Assembly: GCF_000218685.1 (NCBI RefSeq)
Contig: NW_006763290.1
Span: forward strand, 2,933,365-2,997,364
Length of the DNA stretch: 64,000 nucleotides
Source of the DNA: Serpula lacrymans var. lacrymans S7.9
Taxonomy: Eukaryota > Basidiomycota > Agaricomycetes > Boletales > Serpulaceae
Reading direction: 5' to 3'
Shown: in pieces, positions 45,493 through 56,683 of the stretch
Layout: every line of letters starts with the position of its first letter
Numbering within the stretch: position 1 is the stretch's first letter
The notes under the pieces: generated by a model
What the model was told of the DNA's origin: nothing
The model's input: only the letters and a program-made list of their open reading frames with translations
Database searches by the model: none
Made by a program: the position numbers and the translations under genes

Positions 45493-46073
45493 CATCAGGA
45501 AAATCACCTTGGCAATATAGCAGAGGCATTACTAAAAATGCTACTATAGCTCTCATAGTACTATAAGTTTGAGCACATATAGCATCAGTATAATATTATA
45601 TAGCCAGCCAAGGCATTATAATGGCTTATAGCTCTAATATCCTATATAGCTGTTAAGACCATAGTTCATATTTATACCTTTATCCAAGTATAAGTTGTGA
45701 CAATGTGCAAAAATAATGACAAGTCCATGAAAGGTCAATATATTACACATGTATAGTATATTTTGTAAGCCTTTATGGTGTAGTGGATAAATGTGTGGTA
45801 TATGGCTGTAGATTGATTGGTCAGCACACAAGTAGACCAACAGGTTGAGAGTTCAAACCTTGTGTGTGATTATTTTTTTAAACCAGCCACAAACTCTCTC
45901 ATAGCTCATATAGTCAGCTATATGCTATAAGTGCTATAAGGGGCTATAGCCAACTATAAGAGTACTATAAGAGAACATTATTCCTGAATAGACGTTGGGG
46001 TTTATATTGCAGCTATGATCACTATGGCAGCTATATTTGCAACTATAGTACTATCAGAGTGTTTTTCCTGATG
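45493..46073. repeat. Palindrome-rich TIR repeat (MITE-like), 581 bp
   Basis: Ends are CATCAGGAAAATCACC (45493) and GTGTTTTTCCTGATG (46059-46073), an imperfect inverted pair. The interior is dense in ATAGCTATAG / CTATAGTACTATAG-type palindromes on both sides of a central block. The same end sequence bounds a 174-bp element at 59713-59886. The central block carries possible Pol III boxes (45776-45878). Similar palindromes continue for 40 bp to the left, up to the copia truncation point. Confidence 0.65.
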
Positions 46074-46089
46074 TGGTAGGTTGTACCAT

Positions 46090-47525
46090 TATTCCTTTGA
46101 GTTGTAGCCTTTGAAGTTGTGCTCCAGTGCCCCAAGATTGTATCTTATTGGTGTTGACACAGCATCTGGATTTAAGGATATGGTGCTATTGATTGTGTGG
46201 GAACCCAAATTTGACAGGACAATACTGGAAACTGGTGCATGGTCAACTGGCTGAGCTGGATGTGATACTTCGTTATTCTTGCCAATTTCAGAATTGTTGT
46301 CACTTTGGACATCTAATACTGCCAAGGCCAGCTCAATTTTGTTTGTATAGTCCCCATGCACTTTTTGGACTATAGCCAGTACCTTGCTCGAGGAGGAAAT
46401 GTAAGCATTGATCATCTGGTATGTTTCCTTGATATATCTAGTGCCACCTTTCATTGCAAGGATTTGTTTGTAGGCATGGAATATATTAAAATACTAGATG
46501 TGGGATACCGCACCCTTCCCATCATGTGGGAATTCATCATCAGGTGAAGCCAAAAACACGGCCTGTAGCACAGAATGAAAATGACAATAAATGATCTGAC
46601 TGGATAGTAATAAGGTATATATAACAACGGCACCCCACACAGAACTTGATGTATTGCAGAAACAATGTGAGCATGTGGTATTAAAGTTACTTTTATGTCC
46701 TACTTTTGCAACAATTAAGTTTTTGAAGACATATTTTATATCAATCTTGAAGTTCAGGAAGAGTACTGGTGGGAACGTGGGGTATTTATCATCCTTCCTG
46801 TTATTGTTTATACCCAGCAATACTTTCAATTCTGGCACTGTTGTCCGTATTTGAAATATCTGAGTGACCATTACCAAGCTTCTTCAAGGACTAATAGATC
46901 CTTCTATTAGAGACAAAAACAGTCATGCATTAATACTGGTGCATAGATGTACTATGTTTCCAAAGTGATGACTGTCCTTTATCAAGCAATAAAGATGCTT
47001 GGGAATGAACTCATATATTTCAATAATTTGTGCCTGTTCCTCCGCAAGTGGATGCATAGTGCTCCGCTGAATCAGGGTGTGGATCATCTTGCTGCTGCTT
47101 TCTGAAAAACAAGGTATTCACATGCATGTTGACCATGATTCCATACATTTTGGCCTCCCTGGCTATTTTTATGTTGTGAGTTGAGATCTCCTTTGGCACT
47201 GTGTTGGTTCAATGTTCTAGTTGATTTCACTTCATTGTTGCATTGGCCCTCTGCAATTCCCTGTTTTTATTATAAAGGTTGGCCATCTGAAGTTGCATTG
47301 CTTTTACAGCCTGTCACAGTCAATATAGTACAAGCTTGAAGGTCAAAATCTACTAGCTCTAGAATTTCAATATTCACTTACCTCCTTGTACTCTGTAAAA
47401 AACAAATTATCCCTCACAAATGGTTTGGTGAGAGATGTTCTATTTTCATTGCCACTATCAGACTTGCTTGACAACACTTAATCTGACTCCATATTTTCTG
47501 AATCAGATGAAGAGCCTTGAGCCAT
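46090..47525 (-). pseudogene. Basidiomycete repeat-family protein, decayed
   Basis: Minus-strand blocks: MAQGSSSDSENMESD (start near 47525, then TAA), a coiled-coil-like stretch AMQLQMANLYNKNRELQRA, EISTHNIKIAREAKMYGIM, KYPTFPPVLFLNFKID (about 46770), FLASPDDEFPHDGKGAVSHI (about 46540), and FNIFHAYKQILAMKGG (about 46470). The run KYPxFPPxLFxN ... SPDxEFxxxGxGxxS ... AYKxIL fits an amplified family of hypothetical proteins in basidiomycetes whose role I do not know (possibly one of the DUF6532/DUF6698-type families; unsure). A stop occurs within the first 20 codons and others follow, so it is not functional as read. Confidence 0.45.
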
Positions 47526-49072
47526 GTTGTAGATGCTGGACAAGGTAGTGGGGGATAGAAAGCAAAAATTTACCAACATGTTGTCTACGCACCATGCAAA
47601 GAATTGGACAACGTGTTTTGCTTTTACGTGAAGATATTACTAGATAAAGTGTAGGCATTCAGGGACAAAGCAAACTTGGGCTGCCTCACCCCATAGTAGG
47701 AGATAAAGTGCAATTTGCTTCGGTGACTTTGTGCTTGTGGTGTGAGGACCACTGTTGTACTTAGCTGATTTTAATCACTGGATGCGGTGATTTTGGGCAT
47801 GGCCTATAGCATCATTGAGGTCCAGTTAGGCAGCAAAATACTGTGTATGGTAATTAGTGTGTTTGCCACCAATATTATCTTCATAACATGTAAAGTGATG
47901 CCTGACATGATGCTCAACTATCAAACAACAGCATTGGGAAGTCAGCAGCGCAAATAAGTTCTTATATGTGTGATCCAGATCAGCGTCCATTGGTCACTAT
48001 AACCCATATCCATATTTTCAGGGCTATGCATTGTTGTTATTGACATATCAAGTAGTCAGCCACAGGTCTTGATAGCAGAGTATAGCATATCAACACCACT
48101 CATTGGTTGTTGAGACATTGAGAGCTGTACTGCGGCCAGATTAATACCCAGGTAGGGGCATCATTCCCCTAAATTGTCAATATAAAGGCATCAGTGAGTA
48201 GCTTTGTGGATTGTAGGGAGCCTTGTGGCCATACAAGGAAGCAGTGCGTGACTTGGCATATCCATTATTCTGTAATTTTGTTGGAGGCTCCCACAAACCA
48301 ATGCTGTGATACAACTCCTTATCCCAGAGTTCATTTTCTTATGCAACAATTTAATAAGATTACATGACCAGGGCCAACATCAGAACACACATATAATAAC
48401 TTCAGGTCTTCAAGAAAATGAGATGTGGGTCAAATTTGCCTTCACCCTGCGTATTTGGTCAGCATACAGTGCAAGATTTTGACAAAATATAAATATACAT
48501 GTATGATTATCTTTTTACCAGACTCACCCAACACCACACAGGTAGCACCCCATAAGAAGTTGTCCATCTTCTAGAACAAATAAAGCCGGAGGGTGAAGCA
48601 CAAAACTGGAATGGCCAAGATGTATAAAACCATCCATTTGACCATGTCCCATTTGTGATGCAGAACAAAGACCAACACTTATAAACCTTACATAGCGCCA
48701 TTTATAATGAGTTAAACAATCTAGAATGACAAGAGATAATTATTTGACCAGGGAATATGTGAAGTGAGACTCACATATGCAACCGTAACAGACTGGGTCA
48801 AAGTTGAGAACAAATCCACCATAATGATGAAAGGCAAAAAAATAAATAGAATCCACCAAGAATATCAGTTCTCCAAGGTTGTGAACTGTATAGTTGATCC
48901 ATCAATCATGCTGGGAAAGCAAGGTCTTCCAATCACTGGGAGCTACAGTGTACGCATGTGCATTGCGGATCATCTGTGCCTTAGGCAATGGGTAATGCTT
49001 GAGCAACAGCGTAATGAGATAACAATTTTCTCCCAAAAGCAACAAGTTCTTCATATGTAAAGTATCAACATA
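47526..49072. other. No gene recognised
   Basis: Minus-strand translations give degraded, protein-like stretches (for example WDKELYHSIGLWEPPTKLQ near 48290) that may belong to an unidentified mobile gene. I cannot name a family or define exons. Confidence 0.35.
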
Positions 49073-49321
49073 ATTTGTACATGTGTACTATACAGTTGAT
49101 GAAAGTGGTGGCTGATGATGTCATAGGGTGCAGTCCATGTGACCAGCTCTCTTATGTGAGAGATTTGTATCTAAAAATAAGAAGAAGCAGCACAGCGTGA
49201 GAAAGCGAAAGTCTGAACAAAAAAAAAGTGCTGAATGGCACAAGTGTGTGAGAAATGAGAATGAAGTTTATAGAGGAATTTTGAATGAAAGTTAAAAGTC
49301 CAAAAATTGTGTATTGTAACA
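49073..49321 (+). repeat. LTR-A copy, 5'-truncated
   Basis: It matches the LTR-A second half from TTTGTACATGTGTACTATAC through GCTGATGATGTCATAGGG to the end TGTGTATTGTAACA. The first roughly 165 bp are missing. Confidence 0.85.
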
Positions 49322-49402
49322 CCTACAAAATGCATCAGACTAATAACTTATAGAGAATATCAAACATTAACCTGCATCATAGTGATGATAGACTTCTTGG
49401 CG

Positions 49403-49924
49403 TTAGTAAGCTCTGTCTTTCCACAAATACCAAGAACCTTCTTGTTGTGAATCATCCTGCAAAACTTTGTGAATTTGGATATAACACATATTCAGCACTG
49501 ATACTGATGTAGAAATCAAACAGTTGACGGAAAGAAGTTCCACCGCGGTATTGGCATTGACAGTGAAAAGAGACTCATAGAAAGTAGGGTTCACTCCAAT
49601 GGCATTTTTGATCTGGTGATACATCTCCAGTTCCATCGGGTTCATGGGTGAGTTGAAATAGACCTGACCGACAATATTTAGTTTCCAATGCAAAGATGGC
49701 AAAGAATAGTCACCCACCTTGTTGAGGAAATGCGTCATCACTATCTGCAACTCACACTTACCACAATTGCCTGGACGTGCACACTCAGTTGGCTTGCCAA
49801 CTTTAACAATGACAAGGCAGGGAACAACATGTCCAGCGCATTCATAGAGCCCATATACTTTACCCATGTTGTGCTGTCTAGACCCTTTGCCAAGAGAAAG
49901 GAAACTCAGAGATTTGGGGTTCAA
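49403..49924 (-). CDS. Hypothetical protein, 173-codon frame
   Basis: I do not recognise the family. The frame looks protein-like: HNMGKVYGLYECAGHVVPCL, ECARPGNCGKCELQIVMTHF (a Cys cluster C-x5-C-x2-C that might bind a metal), VGDYSLPSLHWKLNIVGQVY, and ELEMYHQIKNAIGVNPTFYE. It has the same orientation as the Plavaka-type transposase upstream and lies 0.3 kb past its last recognisable block. It could therefore be a second gene or an exon of that element, or a separate gene. No start context or splice sites could be confirmed, and it may be a fragment. Confidence 0.4.
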   Translation of the reverse strand: MNPKSLSFLSLGKGSRQHNMGKVYGLYECAGHVVPCLVIVKVGKPTECARPGNCGKCELQIVMTHFLNKVGDYSLPSLHWKLNIVGQVYFNSPMNPMELEMYHQIKNAIGVNPTFYESLFTVNANTAVELLSVNCLISTSVSVLNMCYIQIHKVLQDDSQQEGSWYLWKDRAY

Positions 49925-50239
49925 GTTAGGGTCTGCACCCAGAATATCGAGGGCAATACAAGAAGTGGAGTGGGACAGTCATTTCTGAAACCAATGATAA
50001 CTTCAGACTGCATCACAATTAGTCCATGTATTGTTGCCAGTTGACCAAAGATTCATAGTTAACTTTGAGAAACTGATACTCAGTAATCTGTCAAGATAAT
50101 GTGTGAACCAAATTTAAAGCCTGAGTAGTAGCAGTTGCGAACATTGTCTGCCGTGCTAAATATATTCTTCCAAATTATGAGTATGATAGTATCAGTCTGA
50201 CCAGTTAAAAACTCACATTAACAGGCCAAAGCCCCTGGC

Positions 50240-52536
50240 TTTTCAAAATCTCTTCTTTTTCTGCTTCCATTGGCTGCAAATTTGCATTTTTTACTGTAGC
50301 CTCAGATTTGACACTGGTCCATACTTTTTACTCTGGTCAGATAGTTTTGTTTCTGGAACCAGACAAACTGGGCATATAAATTTGGACTTTCTCCCTTGTG
50401 TTGAGGCCATTGCATATCTGTAATTGTATAAATATAAATTAAATACATATCAAATAATTGATATACAACTGACTGTTCCTTGTAATCAACTGACAAAATC
50501 AACATATAGGGAAAAGATATCACTGAATATGATCAATAATGTCCTTATGCCAGTATCCTGTCTTTGAGAGAGGTTCAATAGACTCCAGAATCTTCAAAAA
50601 TGCCTTATGCCAGACAATATTCTTGAAGTTGGCAAATGTTGTTTTGCCTTTATGAGTCTCATCTTCCAGCACCTACCAATATCATCAGTAATCATATGGC
50701 TGATCTTGAATATCAGAATTTATCTGCCAATGCAACAACCGGATAACCTTTTGCAGAACCAAATGAAGACAACTTTGTCTTGTCCATACATACCAAATGA
50801 AACAAGATGGCTTTGCACCTTCAGGGAGCTTCAACTAAAATCATAAATATATGCATTGTAATACTACCTACCACACATACATTTTTTACATATATGAACA
50901 TCCCAAAAATGCTTTACCATCTATGGCTCATCAAAAAATTGTACAAAAGACTAACACTTATATTTGAAAGCCTTTCAGCATCAAAGACAAAATGTGGTGC
51001 CAGCTCTGGATCATTTAATAGATCCAATGCTCAGTCCCACACGCTGTAAGGATTGACTTATATGAGCCTAGCTTATATGCTGAAGATATTGGATATCTGT
51101 GTTCTGATTGGCTGACAAAAGCTACAATTGAATATTTTCAGCATATAAGTTGGGCTCATATAAGTTGATCCCCACAGTGACAGTGGCCAAAAATGGACAT
51201 CAAATTGATGCTCTTCATTTTGGAAAGGGACTGAAATTTCTTCTTTAGAAAACTAAACTAAATGTATGTTAGCAGGGTAATACCAAAACTACATAAAAGT
51301 GCAACCAGTGTGAGACCATGGGCAGCAGCTTTCTATGCTTCACATAACTCGGTGTGACTTTCAATGTGAATGTGGCTTCTTCCCACACCACTGAATCAGA
51401 TTTATGTAACAACCAAAGTTTCAATACTCTGGTGCACACAACAACTAGAAAAGAGGGTTGATGGAGGAGTGGATAAACTCCCTTAGATAGGACCGAGTTA
51501 GTTGTGGGTAAACAATAGGAGGACTAGCTGAGAAGTCTCCTTTATCTCTTGGGGTATTTATACAACTACAGACTATTTGTACATGTGTACTATACAGTTG
51601 ATGGAAGTGGTGGCTGATGATGTCATAGGGTGCAGCCTATGTGACCAGCTCCACCACATGAGAGAGTTTGTATCTAAAATAAAGGAGAAGTAGTGTAGCG
51701 CAAGATTGTAAAAGTATAAGTGGAGTTTGAAATAAAATGAAATTGCCACATGGCACAAATGTCTGACAATGATAATGAAAGTTAAAGTGGAGAAAGAAAG
51801 TTGTAAGCCCAAAAATTGTGTATTGTAACAATGTATTAGTCTTGTTATCTGATCCTTGTTCAGCGCAGCCTCAAGGGCAACCTCTGCAAATTCAAAGTCA
51901 GTATGTGAACAAAAAGGAGACCAAGGCTTTGAGTTAATGATGTGGTTCTTCTTAGATGATGCACATGTGAACTCAGAAAGCGGTTGATGCTTACAGCTCT
52001 GCCACTGCTTGGATCATATTCTACTTTTATATCATTCATTTCTAGCTGTTTTATTGCATCTGACTTGGTACCAACTTGTGAGGAGGATGCTGAAACATAA
52101 CAATAATCAGAAGAGTGATAAAATAAATAATCATATATACATACCAAAAACATTTGAAGGCACATCATTATTAGCAGTAGTTTCTTCATCCTCTTGAACC
52201 AGCCATAATGAAGGCCCAGCTTCAATACAGCCACATAATCAGTACTCAAGGAATCCAAAATATACACATAATGTCAATCTTGATTATGAGCAGCTGATGC
52301 AAGCTTCTTTTCTTGATTAAACCACTGTGTATTAATCACATTAATTAGTCTGTTATTATTCTCTAGTATAGTGACTCACTTTGTTTTTTCTTGCCATGGA
52401 GCCATTTCCTTGATTCATGGTTGTCCTTCATAGCAGCAACCTGGACCTGACAGGTCTTCATATAGGTCACCAGTCCTCAAGACTTGAACAGATTATTGCA
52501 GGTTGGGCAGGTCTTTTTGTTGGTGTTTTTAGGCAT
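50240..52536 (-). pseudogene. Plavaka-type transposase gene, interrupted
   Basis: Minus-strand blocks follow basidiomycete Plavaka (CACTA-like) transposases. The N-terminal zinc finger is MPKNTNKKTCPTCNNLFKS (52536; a TAG interrupts it). Next come MNDIKVEYDPSSGRAVSINR (about 52030), and in shifted frame KPWSPFCSHTDFEFAEVALE (about 51890), DLLNDPELAPHFVFDAERL (about 51000), then NIVWHKAFLKILESIEPLSK and TGYWHKDIIDHIQ (about 50570), FPYMLILSVDYKEQSVV (about 50500) and EKEEILKSQGLWPVN (about 50260). Introns, stops and frameshifts are mixed, and a solo LTR-A sits inside, so the gene is dead. Downstream catalytic parts were not identified. Confidence 0.8.
51415..51830 (+). repeat. Solo LTR, family LTR-A, TSD ATTTA/ATGTA
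   Basis: 416 bp from TGTAACAACCAAAG to TGTGTATTGTAACA. The flanks ATTTA (51410-51414) and ATGTA (51831-51835) may be a 5-bp duplication with one change. It interrupts the Plavaka-type gene, so it is younger than that insertion. Confidence 0.88.
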
Positions 52537-52819
52537 AGTAAGTTTTGATACAGATGTTATTCCGCCTCAAAGAATGGAATGTACAGTGAAGATGGGCGGT
52601 ACAGTATGTACAGAGGGCTGGGAAAGGTCCTCGCAAGGCATAGAAAGCATTGATGGATGGTATTAGTGATGCCTTGCAATAACATTTGCAACATTATTAT
52701 GTAATCTTAGCTAATCTACACTGGTTGCATTCCTATCATAACTGGTCTGCAATACCACTGCAGCCACACCCAGCTGCAACCAAGAATACAAATCTCCGAC
52801 ATTAATTAAAGGTAATACA

Positions 52820-53014
52820 TGACAAATTAAGACATTTGTTTATAGTATGGAAAAACATGCATTGGCTAGGGCCTGGACCTGGGACTCCAGCTTTCATGGT
52901 CTGGTGTTTTACCAACTAAGCTACCAAGGCATACTTGGAAAGTGTACTGATCAGTTGCATGCCCAGGTCCAGAATCACTATACATGGGTGTAGATCCTAT
53001 TGTGTGTTGTGATA
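52820..53014 (-). mobile_element. Second copy of the tRNA-bearing 196-bp element
   Basis: 195 bp, plus-strand view TGACAAATTAAGACATTTG...TTGTGATA, collinear with the reverse complement of 39368-39563. Differences are mostly transitions plus a 2-bp gap. The flanks do not give a clean adjacent duplication (left TAATACA; the same TAATACA recurs 3 bp beyond the right end), so one border has changed or the duplication is fortuitous. Confidence 0.8.
52859..52930 (-). tRNA. tRNA-like sequence (degenerate)
   Basis: Counterpart of 39453-39524. D-arm pairing is weakened (GCTT/AAAC) and box B reads GGTCCAGGCCC, so the T loop has lost its TTC. This copy looks more decayed and is unlikely to be transcribed by Pol III. 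Confidence 0.5.
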
Positions 53015-53432
53015 GTATAATACACAGTGAGTACACTTGGAGTTGTTGCCGTGAATTGTAGCATGTCATAACCCAGATTGCCTGTTGTTTTGCATCATTG
53101 CGCTCACATGGACTGCTATAATCCATTCATTCATTTGCCCGGATCTCAGTTAATTGAACATCATAAACAATGGATGTTTTACTAAGTGGTGAGAAGCAAT
53201 GACATCTGTTGTCATTTGTGTTAAATCCTCGTACAGTAAGCATTTGTAATTCCCCCACTTTTTGAGTAATATCACACATTACTGTAAATAACACCAATTC
53301 TCTTCATGGGCCGGCACCACGGGCATGAAAGGGTTTTAGCCAAGCCGGGAGAGGTATGATTTGTACACAAACAGCATAACTTCAGCCACCTTGACGGCCT
53401 GACTGGAATACTTCAAATATTATAAATATATA

Positions 53433-53647
53433 CTTTGTGATAGATTAACTAAAATTTTACCAATGTTTTGAGAAATAGCTGGGATGGTTCTTGCCCAGTT
53501 TGAGGCTGACATGTTGCTGGTTCTTTATAAACTAGGTTTGTATTGGCTAAGCTGCTGACTTTTCAAAGAACTAGCAATGTGTCAGACATGAACCATCCCA
53601 GCTATTTCTCAAAATATTGGTAAAATTTTAGTTAATTTATCACAAAG
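53433..53647. mobile_element. Foldback MITE in the pogo TIR, TA target
   Basis: 215 bp whose arms (CTTTGTGATAGATTAAC... at 53433 and its complement ending 53647) pair over about 58 bp with only a few mismatches and continue loosely toward the centre. TA flanks both sides (53431-53432, 53648-53649), and the intact right TIR shows the uninterrupted ATATATACAG. So this is a Tc1/mariner-type MITE inserted at TA. No coding capacity. Confidence 0.9.
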
Positions 53648-54073
53648 TACAGAGTAACACCGGTCCTTAACACATCATGGTTCCTTGACACAGTGTGATT
53701 TAACTTGCATTATCCTACCTGTAGGATTTCAAGCATCTTGTAGCATGTAGGTCAGTATGTAAATTTTTATTTCCCAAGCAATAGAGCTCTAGATGATCTG
53801 ATTAAACTGTATGAAGTATTTTTTAGCGACAAAGATGACAGCAACAATATATGGGGGTATATTTATTCTAGAGTAGACTTCTGGCCCACTGAAGGTGGTG
53901 TTGTAACATAGGCAGCACATGAAAATACTTGCCAGTGCAGTCAGCTGTTTGAGCATGACAAGACTCAAATACCATGAGAATTTAATGTATCTGGATTATT
54001 TCATGCACTGTGTCTGTGCTTCTAAAATCACACTGTCTCCGTTTATCTAAACATAGAGCCCATTCAAGCTCAA

Positions 54074-56213
54074 ATGGTCAACTACGCAAAGTCTATTGCA
54101 TCAAAGAAAAAAACCAAACATAAAGAAAGTGATTTGAAAATGGCACAAGCTCTTCATACATATTATCTCAAGAAGATGAAACCAAATAGAGAGGGTTGTG
54201 GTATTTGGCCAATTGCAAAGCAAAGTGGAGTAGGATGGAGGACTCTATCAAGACTTTACAACGGAGGAACAGCTATGTCTGACTGTAATATTACCAAGCA
54301 AAAGCTGACCTTAGCAGAGGAGGATGTTCTTGTGAATTACCTTCTTGAGTCTGCTATTCGAGGATTCCCACTGACTCTGGGAGAACTATACCAGGAGGCC
54401 AACATGATTTTGAAGTCCAAATATAGAGATGACTATGAACTAGTCGGGGAGAACTGGGCATCAAGATTTCTTACACACCATCAAACACAAGTATAAACTC
54501 ACTGGTCCCAACCACTCGACTCAATGAGAGCCAATGGCCTCAACCCACCCAATGTTGAGTGTTGGTTTGACCTAGTGGAGGCTTGCCTAGTCCTCCAGTC
54601 AGATGGAGAGGAGATCAACCCCAAAAACATCTATGGTATGGATGAAACAGGCAATGTGCCATCTGATCATGGCACTTGCCAATTAGTTGAGATGAAGGAA
54701 GCAAAGCGGCAACTTCAGCAGGGCAGTGGAGATCATGGGAATGTCACTGCAATTATAACTGTGTGTGCGGATGGCACAACAGTGCAGCCCACACTCATTT
54801 TCAAGGGCAAGAATATTATGAAAAAGTGGGGGAATAATAATATAGCAAATGGATTGTAAGCCAAATATGCCAGAAACTAGCCACATCAACTCACCAACAC
54901 TAGGATTGCTGCATCATTAAATGGCTGGACTGATGACAAGCTTGGACTGTATTGGATCCAAGACTTTAACATAAAAACAAGAAAAAAAGCAAATGGCCAG
55001 ACTTGGGTACTCTTCCTTGACGGACACTCCTTTCATCACACATCAGCACTGCTTCGTTGTGCCCAAGAAAATAAGATTGAAATACTTGCCTACTTGCCTC
55101 ACACAACCCATGCTCTACAGGGGATGTTATCTGCTTCGCCATCTACAAGACTGCCTGGAAAGATGAGGTAAAAATTTTTGAGAAGCAAGACAAGCATAAA
55201 GTTACCACTGCCGACTTCACAGGAGTGCTTGGCAGAGCTTTCTTACATGCTTTCACTCTGGAGGTTGTCCGCTCCTCATTTTCAGCTACTGACATCTTTC
55301 CATTCAACCGGAATATCATATCTACTTCACAGATGAAGCCAAGCGAAGCCACATCTGTGAAAGGATCATTCCCTATGCAACAAGCAAGTCCTGTATGGGC
55401 CATCATGGCAGTGTACCAATATCATCAGCCAACATCATTAGAAACCTCACCAAGCACTCACAGGCCTATCATATCCTTTAAAAATCCACAGACTCCCACC
55501 CGACATCACCCAAATGCACCACTTGATGATAGCATTGATCCAGCCTGGCAAAAGCAGCATCTGGGAGCTTTCTTGTGTTGAAGGCTCTAGTTAAATCTTT
55601 CAGTCTGATTACAAAGCCTGTTCTCAAAGGCCCACCAGATATACCAATTCCCAAGTGGTCCCTCGTAGCTCCTACAGTCTCTGTATCTGAGATGTTGCAC
55701 AATGACCTGCAATTATATGCCTCAGAACTTCAGGACAGTCTAATGCTTCCTAAGCAACATGTACAAGGCCGGGATGCAATCATCAAGGGAGCCCATGCTC
55801 AGCTCGTAATCCAAGATATTTTCACAATGAAACAAGGTCAGGCCCTTTATGCAAAAGAGAATTGGAAGGAAAATGAACACACCAAGCTGTTTCATGAGGG
55901 CAAGGGCCGACATTTGACTAGTGATGAATTTATTCTTGAAGTTGAGCAGACAGAACAATGAAAGAGGGATAAAAAGACTGCAAGGGAAACCAGGAGAGCC
56001 AAGAAAGAAGCCCGACAATTGGAGAAGGGAGCCATGGAGAGGGAGTGGCAGAGACAACTTGCGAAACACACTGATGCTATGACAAGATGGGAGTCAGAGT
56101 GCAAGAAGTTGACTGAAGAGGGCTTACCAAGAATATACATGCCAGAGAAGCCCACAAGGCCATGGAGGAAGGATATTGTGCAGCAGCAAATAGAGAGCAT
56201 TCCAGCACAATGA
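54074..56213 (+). pseudogene. Pogo/Tigger-type DDE transposase, broken
   Basis: 54074-54496 holds the DNA-binding part: a psq-type helix-turn-helix (YYLKKMKPNREGCGIWPIAK, GVGWRTLSRLYNG) and the CENP-B/Tc5-type domain (LTLAEEDVLVNYLLESAIRG, NWASRFLTHH), closed by a premature TAA. The same frame resumes at 54524 with FDLVEACLVLQ, then IYGMDETG (first catalytic Asp) and AIITVCADGTTVQPTLIFKG. Later frames hold GLYWIQDFNIKTRKK, WVLFLDGHSFHHTSALL (second Asp) and ILAYLPHTTHALQG (PHxTHxLQPxD-type motif; the Asp region follows a frameshift). The tail 55575-56213 is Lys/Glu-rich and coiled. At least one stop and two frameshifts make it non-functional. Confidence 0.9.
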
Positions 56214-56683
56214 GACAGTGACAGTGATAGCAGTGACTCGGAAGATTGCTAGTACAGCAAAGCTCAAGACGACGGAAGTGGTTGTGTTTGTCACATGACC
56301 AAAAAAGGAATTTATTGTGTCCGTCACATTGTGTCAAGGACTTGTTTGCAGTGACAATGATACTTTCACATTTCTTTGCATCCTGATCCTGATGAGGCTT
56401 ATGGATCCATAACTTGTTATTTCTAGTCCATAATGTAATGTATTTCAGTCTGATCTCAAAGCCTAGCTTACTTGAAGTACAGCAATCAAAGTGGTATTAC
56501 TTTTGTCCACACACTTACATCTTGTGTGTCAAGGACCGGCGTTACACTGTATATATTTATAATATTTGAAGTATCCCAGCCAGGTGGCTGAAATTATGCT
56601 GTTTCTGGAACCGTGGTGCCGGCCCACTAAATAGCAAGGCCTCATCCTTGGCGTGGGAAGAACATATCCTCAGACTTTTAGTC

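Larger units (their letters stand above)
53307..56626 (+). mobile_element. Pogo-like DNA transposon with TIRs, 3.3 kb
   Basis: Terminal inverted repeats begin TGGGCCGGCACCACGG on both sides (53307 and, reversed, 56626). They share inner blocks AAACAGCATAA.TTCAGCCACC, ATACTTCAAATATTATAAAT and CCGGTCCTT.ACACA. The right repeat is about 110 bp; the left is interrupted by a 215-bp foldback MITE. Between them is a broken pogo/Tigger-type transposase. A TA duplication is not obvious at the outer ends. The right end lies only 57 bp before the ATG chosen for the Pal1 gene. Confidence 0.88.

Noticed and set aside
53433..53647. Hairpin terminator or structured ncRNA
   Set aside because: Comparison with the intact right TIR shows it is an insertion with TA duplication, i.e. 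a MITE.
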